Assembly: GCA_963682175.1 (NCBI GenBank)
Contig: OY821787.1
Span: forward strand, 16,284,501 to 16,348,500
Direction of reading: 5' to 3'
Origin: Triglochin maritima
Taxonomy: Eukaryota > Streptophyta > Magnoliopsida > Alismatales > Juncaginaceae
Length of the DNA: 64,000 nt
The position numbers were made by a program, and so were the translations under genes. Shown here piece after piece: positions 45,517 to 57,304 of this stretch. The notes beneath the pieces were generated by a model. The model ran no database searches. It was not told the origin of the DNA and saw only the letters and a list, made by a program, of their open reading frames with translations. Every line of letters starts with the position of its first letter. Position 1 is the first letter of the stretch.

Positions 45517-47848
45517 TAATGCATAAATGACTAAAAATAACAATTGATGGATTAACCAGCCATATCCGAAGTCAACGTACACAACACCATTACACAAAAC
45601 GACTAACAACAAGATGCTCAACTTACTTAAGTGTCCTGAAGACCATATGTGTGGTCATAGACTTTTTGCCAAAATTTTAAGTTGGAGACATTAATGAAAT
45701 ACATGTTTGTACGTAACACGAATGTAAAATTGGTATTAAACGCCATTAAGTGAAATTTAGTAATAATAAAAATATTATAACGATGTCAAGCTTGTATTTA
45801 ATTCAACATATATTTTGACTTAACTTCACTTCTATCTTATTACAAACAGAATGATAAAAAATTACAATATTTTCAGTTCACTTCTATCCCTATTAAAAAG
45901 AAAGGTGATTTTTTTCTTAACCGTACATCCAAAACGGATGAATGGCTGAGATCAATTCTCACCCCATTCCAAACACACAGTGACCCATACATAAGTAGTG
46001 TGATCCATATGGCTTCAAAGATCGATCGATGACCCCCCAACTTTGTTCTTCTTTGAAAATTTCTGGTGAAAGCAAATGGCCCGGTAGAATGAGAATGGTG
46101 AACCATCCGGTGAGAGACCATGCAAGATATGTGATGCTGTAATACAAAAGAAGGATTGGGGTGGGCATTGGCGCAGCTGCCTAGCTGGTAGGAAATCCAA
46201 GGCCGCCGACCTGAGGAAGAAGGAACGCAAAGGTGCCAAAGGGAATGGAAAGAAAAAGGAAGAAGGAAAGAAGGAAAGAAGTGAAAATGCAAGCTGCGGA
46301 GAAAGAAATATGTAAAGTAGGACTTTTCCTTTTCAAAGCATTAGTTCTTTCATTTATGGGGTGTGGTGAAAGTGGTAGGTTGTTTGCTTTCATTGTTTTG
46401 ATAGGAGGTATAGTGATCTCATGTTGCAAAGTTGTGGAATTAGAGTTAGGAACAGGGAGTTTAGATTTGCATGTAATCTTTTGAAGACATAGAATGACTA
46501 TATATATAAAAATTGTGGTGGAGTTGCTCTTCTTGGTATTCTGGAATATTTCTGTTATTTGTATCTCTGATCTAATTATAATATGCATGTTTTGAATTTT
46601 TCTCTCTCACGTTTGGGTTGTTAATTTCTTTACCCACGTACGGGCATGTTTTGAATTATAACCACTCTCTAACTACCATAATGCTCTTCGATATGTAACA
46701 TCAAACCACGCTTGTAACAAATTCAAGTAAAGTAAGGAAGATTACAAATGTCATAAATTCGTATGGAAACTCTCTATGCATTAGAACTGATAAGAAGAAA
46801 AAATGTTTCTCCACGTAAATAAATTAACGAGTTCAAACTACAACAAAAGAAAACCATTCACTTTCCACTGGAACGACAGGTGTAAATTTATCCATAATAG
46901 TTTGCGAAACTAATATTGACTCTAACTTATATGAAGTTCACATTTCTATCTTGACTAATATATATGTACGTGATATTTATGCTTTTTTAGTTTGCTGGTA
47001 CCAGTAACAACACCAAAATGACGTAATTCAATTGCTTCAAATGGTGTGTCATCTGTACGATATCTACTTGGATAGGCCATATAGTAAAATCTTTGCAACT
47101 TGAATATATACCAACCCAAAGTTGTACATTCAAACAAAAGAGGATGAAATAGCGATGATAACCAACCATAAGTTATTTGGCTGCCTCAAATCTACATTGC
47201 ACCAGAACTTGACGTATTTTGAATTAAATAAAGTCCATGCCGGTGCCTACCACTTTTTATTTATAAATAATTATAAAATCGACAATTGATAAACAAACTA
47301 GTAGAACGATAGAAACAACTTTTGCGCGTTAATACACCATATCCAGAATATATGTCCCAACGTCTGTTTTTGTAACACTCCACCTCCCCTCTTGATCATT
47401 AATTTGTTAGTTTACGCATATTCACCATTATATTTTTGTGTATTGTTTTGTGATCATATATGTAACGTTAGCAAATCTTAGATCCGTAACCGCACCCAAG
47501 ACTAACATGATGAACTACGAATTTTAAATTTTGTTCAATCAAGCCATGTACGGGGTTGTTTTCTTTAAAAGCTCGTCGTTGTGTTTGTGTATACTAACTA
47601 ACTTTGCATCCACAACTGTGCTCTATATATCATGCCGCCCTACGAATTTAAGTTTTCTACACTCAGACCACAAACGGAAGCCAAGTAAAGACAAGAAGAT
47701 TACAAATTTCGCGAATTCTAATTTAACTCTGGATTAAAAACTACTCAATCGAATAAATGATTCCTTCATGTACGTAAGGGTGTGTTTCAATACGCCCGCA
47801 TGACCTTGAATTTAAGTTGAACTTGAAATCTTAAAGTGTGACATTGTT
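45517..47848. other. Flank between the two transposon nests
   Basis: AT-rich DNA that was contiguous with 7264 before Copia-A inserted. It has a purine-rich stretch near 46245-46285 and one coding-like minus-strand stretch, given separately. Otherwise nothing recognisable. Confidence 0.5.
45959..46588 (-). pseudogene. Possible hydrophobic-protein reading frame with one in-frame TAG
   Basis: On the minus strand, 46588-46181 and 46168-45959 are in the same frame, separated only by a TAG and four codons. The first part ends in a hydrophobic stretch (FLLSFFLFLSIPFGTFAFLL) and the second starts MPTPILLLYYSITYLAWSLT. Together they could encode two or three membrane segments. TTCCTTCTTCCTCAG upstream of GTCGGC also resembles a splice acceptor, so an intron may remove or explain the stop. 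I do not recognise the family. It could be a decayed host gene, a real spliced gene or chance. Confidence 0.25.
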
Positions 47849-47853
47849 ATTAC

Positions 47854-48062
47854 TGTTGTAAAATAAATAGAATAAAGAACAAAAAAGATGAAGATTTGGG
47901 GGAGAATAATTGTTGTATTTCATCATCACCAAAATATTACAATAATCTCATATTTATAGGCTAAAGAAAGTAAATGAAAGGGATGTATGTTACAAGAGTT
48001 ACAAATGAGAAGTTGATGGAGTTATGGGAGAGAAGGTGAAACATCCATAATATTTCACAACA
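47854..48062 (-). repeat. Copia-E 3' LTR (left copy)
   Basis: 209 bp, TGTTGTAAAATA...ATTTCACAACA. It pairs with 63501-63715. Purine-rich AAGGGTGAG (minus strand of 48063-48071) precedes it in element sense. Confidence 0.88.
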
Positions 48063-48103
48063 CTCACCCTTAGATCTTCACTTATATGTTTTTCAGTCTG
48101 CCT

Positions 48104-48605
48104 CGTTAAAAACCTTACTAAGAAAAACTCATTGGGATAAAAACTTAGTGATAATAAAAAGAGTGCATAGCGTATAATCCTCCCTCTCATTTCAACAAAC
48201 GTTTTTCAAATGTTGAACACCAATCTTGAAAATAAGTTGCTCAAAATCTCTGGTAGGCAATGACATGGTGAATAGATCTGCAAAGTTATCACCTGATCAG
48301 TTTGCCTCCTTAAAAACATTGTCAAGTAAAACCATGTGGGACAAAAACTTGGTGAAGGAAAAAACAATACAACGTATGATTTTCACCATCAATTCAACAT
48401 ACATTTATAACACTTCCTTAGACAATGTGCGTTATATTTATGTCTCGTTAAAAATCTTGCTACAAAACTATATGAGAAAAAGTAGCTAAGGAAAAGAATG
48501 CATAACATACGCTAACAAAATATTGCAGAAGTTGACTCATTAAAAACTTTTAACCAATAAAACCTTTTAGGGCAAAAATTGGAAAAAAGGAAAAATAGTG
48601 CAACT
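48104..48605 (-). repeat. Four degenerate copies of a CTCGTTAAAAACC-type motif
   Basis: On the plus strand, copies start near 48104 (CTCGTTAAAAACCTTAC), 48306 (CTCCTTAAAAACATTG), 48443 (CTCGTTAAAAATCTTGC) and 48535 (CTCATTAAAAACTTTT). Each is followed by AA...CC(A)...GGGA/TGGGACAAAAA-like sequence. The first and second are also followed by similar TTCAACA stretches, so this looks like an old tandem duplication of the element's 3' non-coding unit. Confidence 0.65.
48192..48299 (-). pseudogene. C-terminal remnant of Copia RNase H in Copia-E
   Basis: The minus-strand frame reads DNFADLFTMSLPTRDFEQLI, then FKIGVQHLKNVC and a stop. This matches the conserved end of Copia polyproteins (usually like ADLFTKSLPT...IGM..L). 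An upstream in-frame TGA closes it on the N-terminal side, and no further RNase H is visible. Confidence 0.75.
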
Positions 48606-48609
48606 ACAA

Positions 48610-48653
48610 GCCTTCCGGGCTTTATCTTCAGGGAAATCCATCCTTCAGGGATG
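48610..48653 (-). repeat. Two mini-hairpins with NNGAA loops (Copia-E)
   Basis: GCC/GGC arms around TTCCG at 48610-48620 and CATCC/GGATG arms around TTCAG at 48639-48653 (plus-strand notation). In element sense the loops read CGGAA and CTGAA. Confidence 0.75.
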
Positions 48654-49014
48654 ATAAATACAAATCCACTCCTCCTAATTCGTAGTTTACCAAACTTACG
48701 AATATATTTTACAAAGTTCTTAAGCACAAAAGTGCATGGGGATTCAATAAACAAATAATTTAATGAATTTAATGGATATTTACTATATTCCACTTATATA
48801 ATAATAAGATTGTGAAAAATGTTTGCGTAATTTTTATCAAATGATATACCGGAAGTAACACAAATTGTGATAACTTTTGCAAAATATAAATATGTTACCT
48901 TAAAAGATGTTACTTATGGGCAATTTAAAGATGTCTCATATTTATATTGATGTCAACGCGATATGAGAATGTAAGAATCAATAACTGATTCACCAACTTA
49001 CATAAAGCTGTAAT

Positions 49015-51126
49015 TGTTGGATTTCATGTTTAATTATACATATATATTTTCGAAATTTTTATGTATAATAAGGATCATCTACAATTTTCTACGATTTATT
49101 TCATGCATGTATTGGTTTGTTTCAATAACTAGTTTAAAAACTTATTAAAACAAACATGAATCTACGAAATTCATACCTAGAAGTTCTCTAAAACTTCTTG
49201 AAGATTCGGAGACACTGTGGATGCTTGTTGCTGCGCCGGACGCCTCCGAGATTTCACCAAACTCTAAACGATATTGGAGAGAGAAGAGCTAGCCTCTCGA
49301 TCTCCAATAGAGTTTAGAATCCAATTACTAACCCCTTTAGTTTCCTTGAGAAGATGACCTCTTGAAACTAAATCTAAACTTAAGAATTTGTGGAAATTTC
49401 GTGGAGAATTATGGAGAGAGAATTTTTGCACAAGAAATAATGAATTAGATTAATTGGGTAATGAAATAAGCTTGTATTTATAAGCTCTCTCCAAATTACC
49501 TATTCATGTGCAACCCCTTGCCCATGATCTCATGCAAAATTCCATCTAACCATCCATTATTTAATAATAAATAATATTAGCCACGAATTAAATCAATTAT
49601 GGACCAATTCCATGCATGATCTAATTAATTCTTAAATTAATTCTGCTGAAAACCGTCTGGACCGGTCGACCGTTTCAAGGTTCGGTCGACCGCTCGAACC
49701 TAGTTTCGGTCGACCGTTCTATAACTCGGTCGACCGTTTCAAGGTTCGGACGACCGCTCGAACCTAGTTTCGGTCGGCCGTTCTATAACTCGGTCGACCG
49801 TTCGTAACAGGAATTATTCCATCGCTATGTTCGGTCGACCGACCGATCACATTCGGTCGACCGTTCGAACAGATGAAAATTCCCTGTTATCGGTAGAGAC
49901 ACGTCCGGTCGACCGTGCCCGATCGGTCGACCGTTTACTTCTAATCGGTCGACCATTGGAGCACTGTTCCGCAGACTTGTCAAATTTCGGTTTTACCCCT
50001 ACAAAATTTGACATTTCGGGATTAGTAGTAAATTCACAACTTATGTAACATATTATCCTATGTTATGATCAATCATTACATCCCATAATATTTACATCAC
50101 ATATGAATTTAATTTAGATTCTAATTATGTTATTAATCACAACATAATTTTGATTTTGCTTGTTCAACACATGTGTCATATTTTCTACATGAAACCCGAC
50201 ACATCCTATGAACTCAAAATCCCCATTACTCGTTTCCCAGTTTTGTGGTGTGACCTATGGGAGGATCTAAACTAAGTTGGCAGTGATATTAAGAGCTTAA
50301 TATCACAAGCTATAAGCGGTATCTAGCTACACATTATAGCTCCCAATTAGTTAGATGTCTTAATTCCACTCGAACCAAAACCCGATCCAATTAGTGATGG
50401 AGTGCACCACTTGTGTCCGTCCCTTGCCTCATGATATTAAGAATACACACAAAGTAGTATTGTGTCATCTTTGTATTAGTATTCATTTCTTGATCTCTTT
50501 AAGCTAGTTATAAATATGTGACTTAACTCAAATCACATTGTGCACATTACAACTTTGCTTTATCAAGGGGCCCACTAATATCATCACTCAATTAAGAGGG
50601 GCAATGATAATCTTTTGACTAACTATCTTCTCCAACGAAAGTTATACTTAACCAACTAATGCCTTTACGCTACACTCATCGATAGCTCAAGACACTAGTC
50701 TAATTAAGAACTCCTTAAGCGATCGGATATAAGTCTCATATCAAAGGACCAAGGACACAGTAAAATATTAATGACACAGAAACACATTCCTATAATATTT
50801 TACTTGTTAGGTCAATTCGGTATACAAAAGTACTATTTTCCTCTTTTGTGTACCCGTGTTGTCACTCATTTGTAGAGCTACAATGATCTATGACCAACAC
50901 GACAATCTTAACTCGGTAATTAATGTTCCATGTTAATTACCATGATTGCGAATACCTTTTGTTTTATGTAAACCAATATCTTTTAGAGCTCTACAGTTAA
51001 GGACCAAGAGCCTCTTCCTTAACACTTCTAAAAGACGAATAACATAAACAAGGAACAAAATGATTTCTCATTCAATTCATAATAATTGACATTTAAAAGT
51101 AAAACTTTTAGAACACATTCCCTTCA
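49015..51126 (-). repeat. Copia-D 3' LTR (2112 bp)
   Basis: It pairs with 56837-58866 and is 82 bp longer. The excess is fully explained by an extra 64-bp array unit (49727-49790) and an 18-bp array segment near 49915-49932. Confidence 0.94.
49662..49956. promoter_or_regulatory. CGGTCGACCG array in the Copia-D 3' LTR
   Basis: Nine exact palindromes plus variants (CGGACGACCG, CGGTCGGCCG). Units 49663-49726 and 49727-49790 are a 64-bp tandem duplication, of which the second carries two changes that break palindromes. Confidence 0.78.
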
Positions 51127-51137
51127 ATCTCCCACTT
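51127..51137 (-). other. Copia-D polypurine tract
   Basis: The minus strand reads AAGTGGGAGAT immediately before the 3' LTR. Confidence 0.78.
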
Positions 51138-51210
51138 GTTATTAAAGTTTTCTTTCTCATACATACTCAATGCATAAAACAATAATAACTATGGTAAACC
51201 CCATTACATA

Positions 51211-54200
51211 TCAATCATCAAGCCAATCTACATGGTTCCTCAATCCCATGGACTCGAAATGCATTTCGCCCTTGGCTTGGGATAATGGTTTTGTGAATGG
51301 ATCAGCTATGTTGTTGTTGGTGTCCACCCATAACAGATTTATTTTGCCTTCGTCGATGAGGTCACGCGTCACGAAGTACTTACGATCCATGTACTTCACT
51401 TTGTGGTGTGATTTGGGATCCTTGATTTGCGAGATAGATGCACTATTGTCGCAAAACAGCTCTATTGATCCCTCGCTCGAGGGAACTACTCCAAGCTCTT
51501 CAAGGAACTTCTTAATCCACACTCCTTCCTTGCTCGCTTCAGCGACAGCCATCACTTCGGAAGCAGTGGTTGAGTCGGCCGTAGTGCTTTTCTTCCAACT
51601 ACGCCAACTCACAGCTCCACCATTCAGAAGGAAGACGTATCCTGATTGCGACCTTCTATCGTCTAGATCACTCATGAAACTCGCATCCGAGTAACCCTCA
51701 GAAATCAATTCCCTTTGTCCTCCATAAACAAGAATCTTATCCTTAGTCTGGTTAAGGTACTTCAGGATATTCTTGACCGCAGTCCAATGCTCAGGACCTG
51801 CGTTGGATTGGTGACGACTTGTCACGGTTAGAGCATACGAGACATCGGGTCTTGTGCAAGTCATCACGTACATGATCGACCCAATTGCCGAAGCATAAGG
51901 GACATCCTTCATGTACTCTAAGTCCTTACGTGATTGCGCACGTTGAGACTTCTTGAGTTGCACACCCATACTCATTGGCACACTGCCCTTTTTGGAGTTG
52001 TTCATCTTGAACCTTTCCAAGACCTTGTCAATGTATGCACGTTGACTTAGGTCAATGAGTCTACGAGATCTATCTCGATATATCTTGATTCCCAAGATGT
52101 ATTGAGCCTCACCCATGTCTTTCATTGAAAATGCAGATTTCAATGAACTTCTCGTTTGCTCAAGCAAAGGAATATGATTGCCCATAAGCAATATGTCATC
52201 GACATATAAGATTAGGAATACTACATGGCTCCCACTAACCTTCTTGTATACACAAGGTTCTTCCTTACTTTGAATGAAGTGAAGCTTCTTCACTTCCTCG
52301 TCAAAGCGTTTGTTCCAACTCCTTAATGCTTGATTCAATCCATAAATGGATCTTTGAAGCTTGCATACCTTTTCGCTATTCTTTGGATCTTCAAAACCTT
52401 GAGGCTGTACCATGTACGCATCCTCCTCCAAGTTCCCATTAAGGAACGTCGTTTTGACATCCATTTGCCATATTTCATAATCATGAAATGCAGCAATAGC
52501 GAGCATTATCCGAATAGACTTGAACATGGCAACCGGTGAAAAAGTTTCATCATAGTCAATTCCTTGAACTTGAGTGAAACCCTTCGCTACAAGCCTCACT
52601 TTGTAGGTTGTTAAGTTCCCATCCATGTCCATCTTCCTCTTGAAAACCCATTTATTTTGAATGGCCTTTTTCCCTTGAGGAAGGTCAACCAAGTTCCACA
52701 CTTGATTATCATACATGGATTCTATTTCAGATTCCATGGCCTTAAGCCATAGTTTGGAGTCTTCCCTTTCCAATGCTTCTTGGAAGGTCAAAGGATCATT
52801 GGTATCTAGTACCATGATTTCATGAAGTCCCAGATACAAATCGGGTTTCTTCCTTTCCCTTGTTGACCTTCTAAGTTCTTTTGGTTCTTCTCGTGTCTCT
52901 CGAACTTCTTCCACAATTTCTTGAGGAGTGGGTTCACGTTCAACTCTTGAACGTACACTTGGTGGGGATGATTGAGATTCTCTCACAATTTCTTGTGATG
53001 GTCTCTCGCTCACGCTCCCACTAACCAAAGGAATCTCGGTTGGGCCTTCATGATCTTGAATGTCATCATTCATGTCATGATCTTGTAGAGTATCTTGAGT
53101 TTCCTCAAGCACAACCCTACTCCCACTACTTTTTACTCTTTCTAGAAATTCCTTTTCCAGAAATGTGGCATCCCTCTCTACAATCACTCGATTGGAGGTG
53201 ATATGCCAAAAGTAGTATCCTCTTGTCTCACGAGGATAACCAATAAAAAAACACTTATCCGCTTTTGGTTGAAGTTTGGTCGACATCAATCTCTTGACGT
53301 AAGCCTCACAACCCCAAATCTTGAGAAAGTTTAGCTTAGGTGTTTTACCACTCCATAGCTCATAAGGAGTTTTCTCCACGGATTTGGATGGAACATTGTT
53401 TAGTGTGTAAGCCGCAGTTTGTAGTGCATAACTCCAAAAGTAAAGAGGTAATTCCGCATGACTCATCATTGACCGAATCATGTCGAGCAATGTCATATTC
53501 CTCCTTTCGGATACCCCATTCCACTGAGGTGTACCGGGAGGGGTGAGTTGAGGTACAATACCAAACTCCTTTAGGTATGAGTCAAATTCGGCACTTAAGT
53601 ACTCACCTCCACGATCCGTTCGTAGAGACTTGATTTTCTTGTCGAGTTGGTTCTCTACTTCATTCTTGAATTCTTTGAACTTGTCAAAAGATTCACTTTT
53701 GTTTCTCATTAGATAAACATAGCCATAACGACTATAATCATCCGTGAACGTAATGAAGTACCTGAAACCATCTCGTGCACTAGTACTCATTGGACCACAT
53801 ACATCGGAATGTATCAAATCCAACAAGCCATTCGCCTTTGGACCTTTCTTCTTGAAAGGCTTTTTGGTCATTTTTCCCATTAGACATGGTTGACACGTCT
53901 CCAATGACTTAAAATCAAGTAGACCAAGAAGGTTAGCTTCTTGCAATTTCTTGATGCGCTTTTCATTTATGTGACCAAGACGATAGTGCCACAAGAGACT
54001 ATCATTCTCGTGAGTGGTCTTAAGTCTTTTGTTATTGATATTAAAGATTTGTTTATTATCCAATTCAAGCAAATAGAGACCATTCCTTATGAACACATTT
54101 GCATAGAAAACACCATTCTTCGATATAGACAAACAAGAATTTGAAATATTTATATTAAAATTATCCATATCCAGACATGATACAGAAATAATATTCTTGC

Positions 54201-55323
54201 TAATCGAAGGTACATAATAAACATTCTTTAGACATAAATTTAAACCACTACATAATTGAAGCACCACAGAACCTTGTGCAACCGCAGACACGTTCGTACC
54301 ATTTCTGACCTTCAATTCAATCTCGTTCCTTACGAGTTCCTTCCTATCCATGAGTAGCTGCACATTAGAAACTATGTGAGCACAAGATCCGGTATCAATT
54401 ACCCAATCCTGGACAGAGGTGGCTAAATTTATTTCAATAACAAATATACCTTTGCCCTTTTTGGGGCGCCGACGTTCAATCACTCCGTTGTCAAGGTCTT
54501 CCTTGTACTTGGGGCAATTTGGCCGGATGTGTCCTTTTTCACCGCAGTGAAAGCACTCCGTATTGGGAGTTGGAGATTTCTGAGATTTCCCCCTCGAGGC
54601 ACTCTTATGAGCACCTCCTACTCCCGTGCTCTTGATTGAACCACTTTTGGTAGATTTGCCCTTTCCTTTACCAATCTTTTGGCTCCTCCCATGGACGGCA
54701 AGTACTTGCTTGTCCCTACCCTTGCCCATGTCAAATTCAGCAGTTTTGAGAGCGTTGTGAAGCTCCTCAAGACTCACCCCTTTTTCACGCACGTGATAGT
54801 GCATCACAAAGTCCTTAAAGGACGGGGCTAGAGAGCCAAGAATCATATCTTCAGCAATGTCCTCGGGCATTAGTGAAGAGAGCTTTGCCAACTTCTCAAG
54901 GTATCCTTGCATCGTGAGAAAATGCATAGATACTGATATTCCCTCCGCCATATGGCACCTTGTGAGTGTGATGGTGGTCTTATAGCGCTCCTTTCGGGCA
55001 CTATCCATGAACATCTTTGATAAAGCCTCCATGGTCTTCTTGGGTTTTGAATCCAAGTATTTCGCTTGAAGCGAGTCACCCATGGATGCTAGCATAAGAC
55101 CGTGAACTTGGTTCTCTTGGTCTTCCCACTTGGCTTTTGCCTCTTTCTCTTCATCGGTTAATCTCTCATTCCACTTTGGGATTGGACCTTCCAAAATGTG
55201 AGATAGTTTCTCAAACTTTAACACGATGTTGAGTTTGAGTTGCCAACTAATGAAGTTTGAGCCATCATTTGCTAAAGGGTGTTTTTCTATCATGGATCGT
55301 ACGATAGGTTGGATGTTCGACAT
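51211..55323 (-). CDS. Copia-D gag-pol polyprotein, 1370 residues, uninterrupted
   Basis: The frame is open further upstream (to 55452), but the start at 55323 (MSNIQPIVRSMIEK) is chosen because Copia-B and Copia-C share it. The gag domain covers about residues 1-220, followed by a Lys/Ser-rich linker. The zinc knuckle has Cys257, Cys260, His265 and Cys270. Protease carries D310-T-G. The integrase zinc site is His446, His451, Cys477, Cys480; its triad is Asp507, Asp570 and Glu606, with 35 residues between the last two (DD35E). RT catalytic residues are Asp955 and the YVDD Asp1042/Asp1043. RNase H has Asp1213, Glu1256 and Asp1292. No catalytic residue is missing. A few substitutions differ from Copia-B (GLNQALRSW versus GLKQASRSW; ERRNMT versus ERRNRT). 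It would supply particle protein, protease, integrase, RT and RNase H for transposition. Confidence 0.95.
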   Translation of the reverse strand: MSNIQPIVRSMIEKHPLANDGSNFISWQLKLNIVLKFEKLSHILEGPIPKWNERLTDEEKEAKAKWEDQENQVHGLMLASMGDSLQAKYLDSKPKKTMEALSKMFMDSARKERYKTTITLTRCHMAEGISVSMHFLTMQGYLEKLAKLSSLMPEDIAEDMILGSLAPSFKDFVMHYHVREKGVSLEELHNALKTAEFDMGKGRDKQVLAVHGRSQKIGKGKGKSTKSGSIKSTGVGGAHKSASRGKSQKSPTPNTECFHCGEKGHIRPNCPKYKEDLDNGVIERRRPKKGKGIFVIEINLATSVQDWVIDTGSCAHIVSNVQLLMDRKELVRNEIELKVRNGTNVSAVAQGSVVLQLCSGLNLCLKNVYYVPSISKNIISVSCLDMDNFNINISNSCLSISKNGVFYANVFIRNGLYLLELDNKQIFNINNKRLKTTHENDSLLWHYRLGHINEKRIKKLQEANLLGLLDFKSLETCQPCLMGKMTKKPFKKKGPKANGLLDLIHSDVCGPMSTSARDGFRYFITFTDDYSRYGYVYLMRNKSESFDKFKEFKNEVENQLDKKIKSLRTDRGGEYLSAEFDSYLKEFGIVPQLTPPGTPQWNGVSERRNMTLLDMIRSMMSHAELPLYFWSYALQTAAYTLNNVPSKSVEKTPYELWSGKTPKLNFLKIWGCEAYVKRLMSTKLQPKADKCFFIGYPRETRGYYFWHITSNRVIVERDATFLEKEFLERVKSSGSRVVLEETQDTLQDHDMNDDIQDHEGPTEIPLVSGSVSERPSQEIVRESQSSPPSVRSRVEREPTPQEIVEEVRETREEPKELRRSTRERKKPDLYLGLHEIMVLDTNDPLTFQEALEREDSKLWLKAMESEIESMYDNQVWNLVDLPQGKKAIQNKWVFKRKMDMDGNLTTYKVRLVAKGFTQVQGIDYDETFSPVAMFKSIRIMLAIAAFHDYEIWQMDVKTTFLNGNLEEDAYMVQPQGFEDPKNSEKVCKLQRSIYGLNQALRSWNKRFDEEVKKLHFIQSKEEPCVYKKVSGSHVVFLILYVDDILLMGNHIPLLEQTRSSLKSAFSMKDMGEAQYILGIKIYRDRSRRLIDLSQRAYIDKVLERFKMNNSKKGSVPMSMGVQLKKSQRAQSRKDLEYMKDVPYASAIGSIMYVMTCTRPDVSYALTVTSRHQSNAGPEHWTAVKNILKYLNQTKDKILVYGGQRELISEGYSDASFMSDLDDRRSQSGYVFLLNGGAVSWRSWKKSTTADSTTASEVMAVAEASKEGVWIKKFLEELGVVPSSEGSIELFCDNSASISQIKDPKSHHKVKYMDRKYFVTRDLIDEGKINLLWVDTNNNIADPFTKPLSQAKGEMHFESMGLRNHVDWLDD

Positions 55324-56836
55324 TTTTCTACAAAATAAATCATAAAGGATTTTAATGCCAATTTTATGTTTTAATACACATGCATACATATATCGAATAT
55401 AAATGTAAATGTTGCAAATAAAAAAAAATTGCCCATAAATGCAACAATCCAAGATCCCATCAATCGTAATATAGACTAGCTAAGGGCTATCGAATATATT
55501 ACAATGTCAAGGTAAGAAAACATTTTCTAATCACAACCTTTTTGAATTTTAGCAATATTTAGCATCTTCAAACTCTTGTGACTCTTGTCGTTTTAATTAT
55601 GAGGGAATACGACATATCCTCGTAAGAAAAACTTTTTCCCAAAACCGAGCGAGGGCTCTAGGTAATGTTAAGAAAACTTATTTTCATTTGATACGAGATA
55701 CATTTATCCATTGTATTCACAACTAAACATACTTGGGGTTCACTAGGGTAAAACACCTCATATATTTAATTGTGGCACAACAACAGACAACCATTATATC
55801 TCCCACTATTCCCAAAGATGGAGGGAGCTATCTCCCGCTAAGGGCGAGCAGAGTATCCCTCGATCAATGGCTGCTAGTGGATGAAATAAGAAGGAAATTT
55901 ATTCTTAATTTTTGTTTGGACAATTTAACATGTGATTTAGAATTTTAGGTTATCATGCATATTATTAATCATACACATCCTAACATTCAACACATTCACC
56001 ACATGCATAGCAAGATAAAAACAGAAATTAAACATTCACACAATCCACATCGTGTGAGTTTATATGTTCCCTTCGATCCTCGATCCTCGATCCTCGATCC
56101 CTGATCTTCGATCCTTGATCGATGCGCTACAGCGGCGACTTCCTCTTGCACCGGAGATGTAGATTTTACAGAAAATAAACATGCTCCTCACATTCGATAA
56201 AAAACCGACTAGTGCAAGTCTTATGTAAAAACCTCTCATATGCAAATGCAACTATCTAAAAGACGGAAAGAGAGAGAATTTTGGCGTTTACATACATAAG
56301 CCCCTGTATAATAATGATTACATACATTCATAATTACTGATTTGGAACATATAAACTCACAATCCTGCAAAGCAACTCAAGCATCCATGCACGCAATTGC
56401 TATAAACTACAGAATCTAATTTATCAATCATCTAGAATCCTAAACAATTCTTTGAAAAATATTTTGAAATCCATTAAAAACATTTTTCATTCATCCATAG
56501 TTCAAAAATTAATTTTGAACCGCTGTCCATCCAATTTCCAATGGAAAGATGAACTACAGTTTTTCGGTTTTGTTGATTCTCTTACAAAATAATTGTTTTT
56601 AAATAAAACGAAATTATTGTAAGTTAGACTAATGTCTTAATCTTAATTCTAATAATTACATGACATGTTTTAAAACTCTTAAAACATTCAGACGAATTAT
56701 TACAGAGAATTATATCAACAAAACATCCATACACCGAAAAACCGGTACACCGAATTGTTTAAATCCTAGATGGCAAACTAAATTCGTTTATAGCCTTAAA
56801 TCATAAGAAAATTGAACCCTAATGCTCTGATACCAC
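55324..56836 (-). other. Copia-D leader with primer-binding site
   Basis: TGGTATCAGAGC on the minus strand (56824-56835) lies one base from the LTR. The leader carries the GATCGAGG-type microsatellite near 56080-56125. No long independent ORF is seen. Confidence 0.85.
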
Positions 56837-57296
56837 TGTTGGATTTCATGTTTAATTATACATATATATTTTCGAAATTTTTATGTATAATAAGGATCAT
56901 CTACAATTTTCTACGATTTATTTCATGCATGTATTGGTTTGTTTCAATAACTAGTTTAAAAACTTATTAAAACAAACATGAGTCTACGAAATTCATACCT
57001 AGAAGTTCTCTAAAACTTCTTGAAGATTCGGAGACGTTGTGGATGCTTGTTGCTGCGCCGGACGCCTCCGAGATTTCACCAAACTCTAAACGATATTGGA
57101 GAGAGAAGAGCTAGCCTCTCGATCTCCAATAGAGTTTAGAATCCAATTACTAACCCCTTTAGTTTCCTTGAGAAGATGACCTCTTGAAACTAAATCTAAA
57201 CTTAAGAATTTGTGGAAATTTCGTGGAGAATTATGGAGAGAGAATTTTTGCACAAGAAATAATGAATTAGATTAATTGGGTAATGAAATAAGCTTG

Positions 57297-57304
57297 TATT
57301 TATA
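57297..57304 (-). promoter_or_regulatory. TATA box of the Copia-D 5' LTR
   Basis: TATAAATA on the minus strand. The array at 57484-57696 lies about 180-400 bp upstream in element sense. Confidence 0.65.

Noticed and set aside
55324..55452. Upstream extension of the Copia-D polyprotein by 43 residues
   Set aside because: The extension is AT-rich leader sequence; the Met at 55323 is shared with Copia-B and Copia-C and is the likely start.
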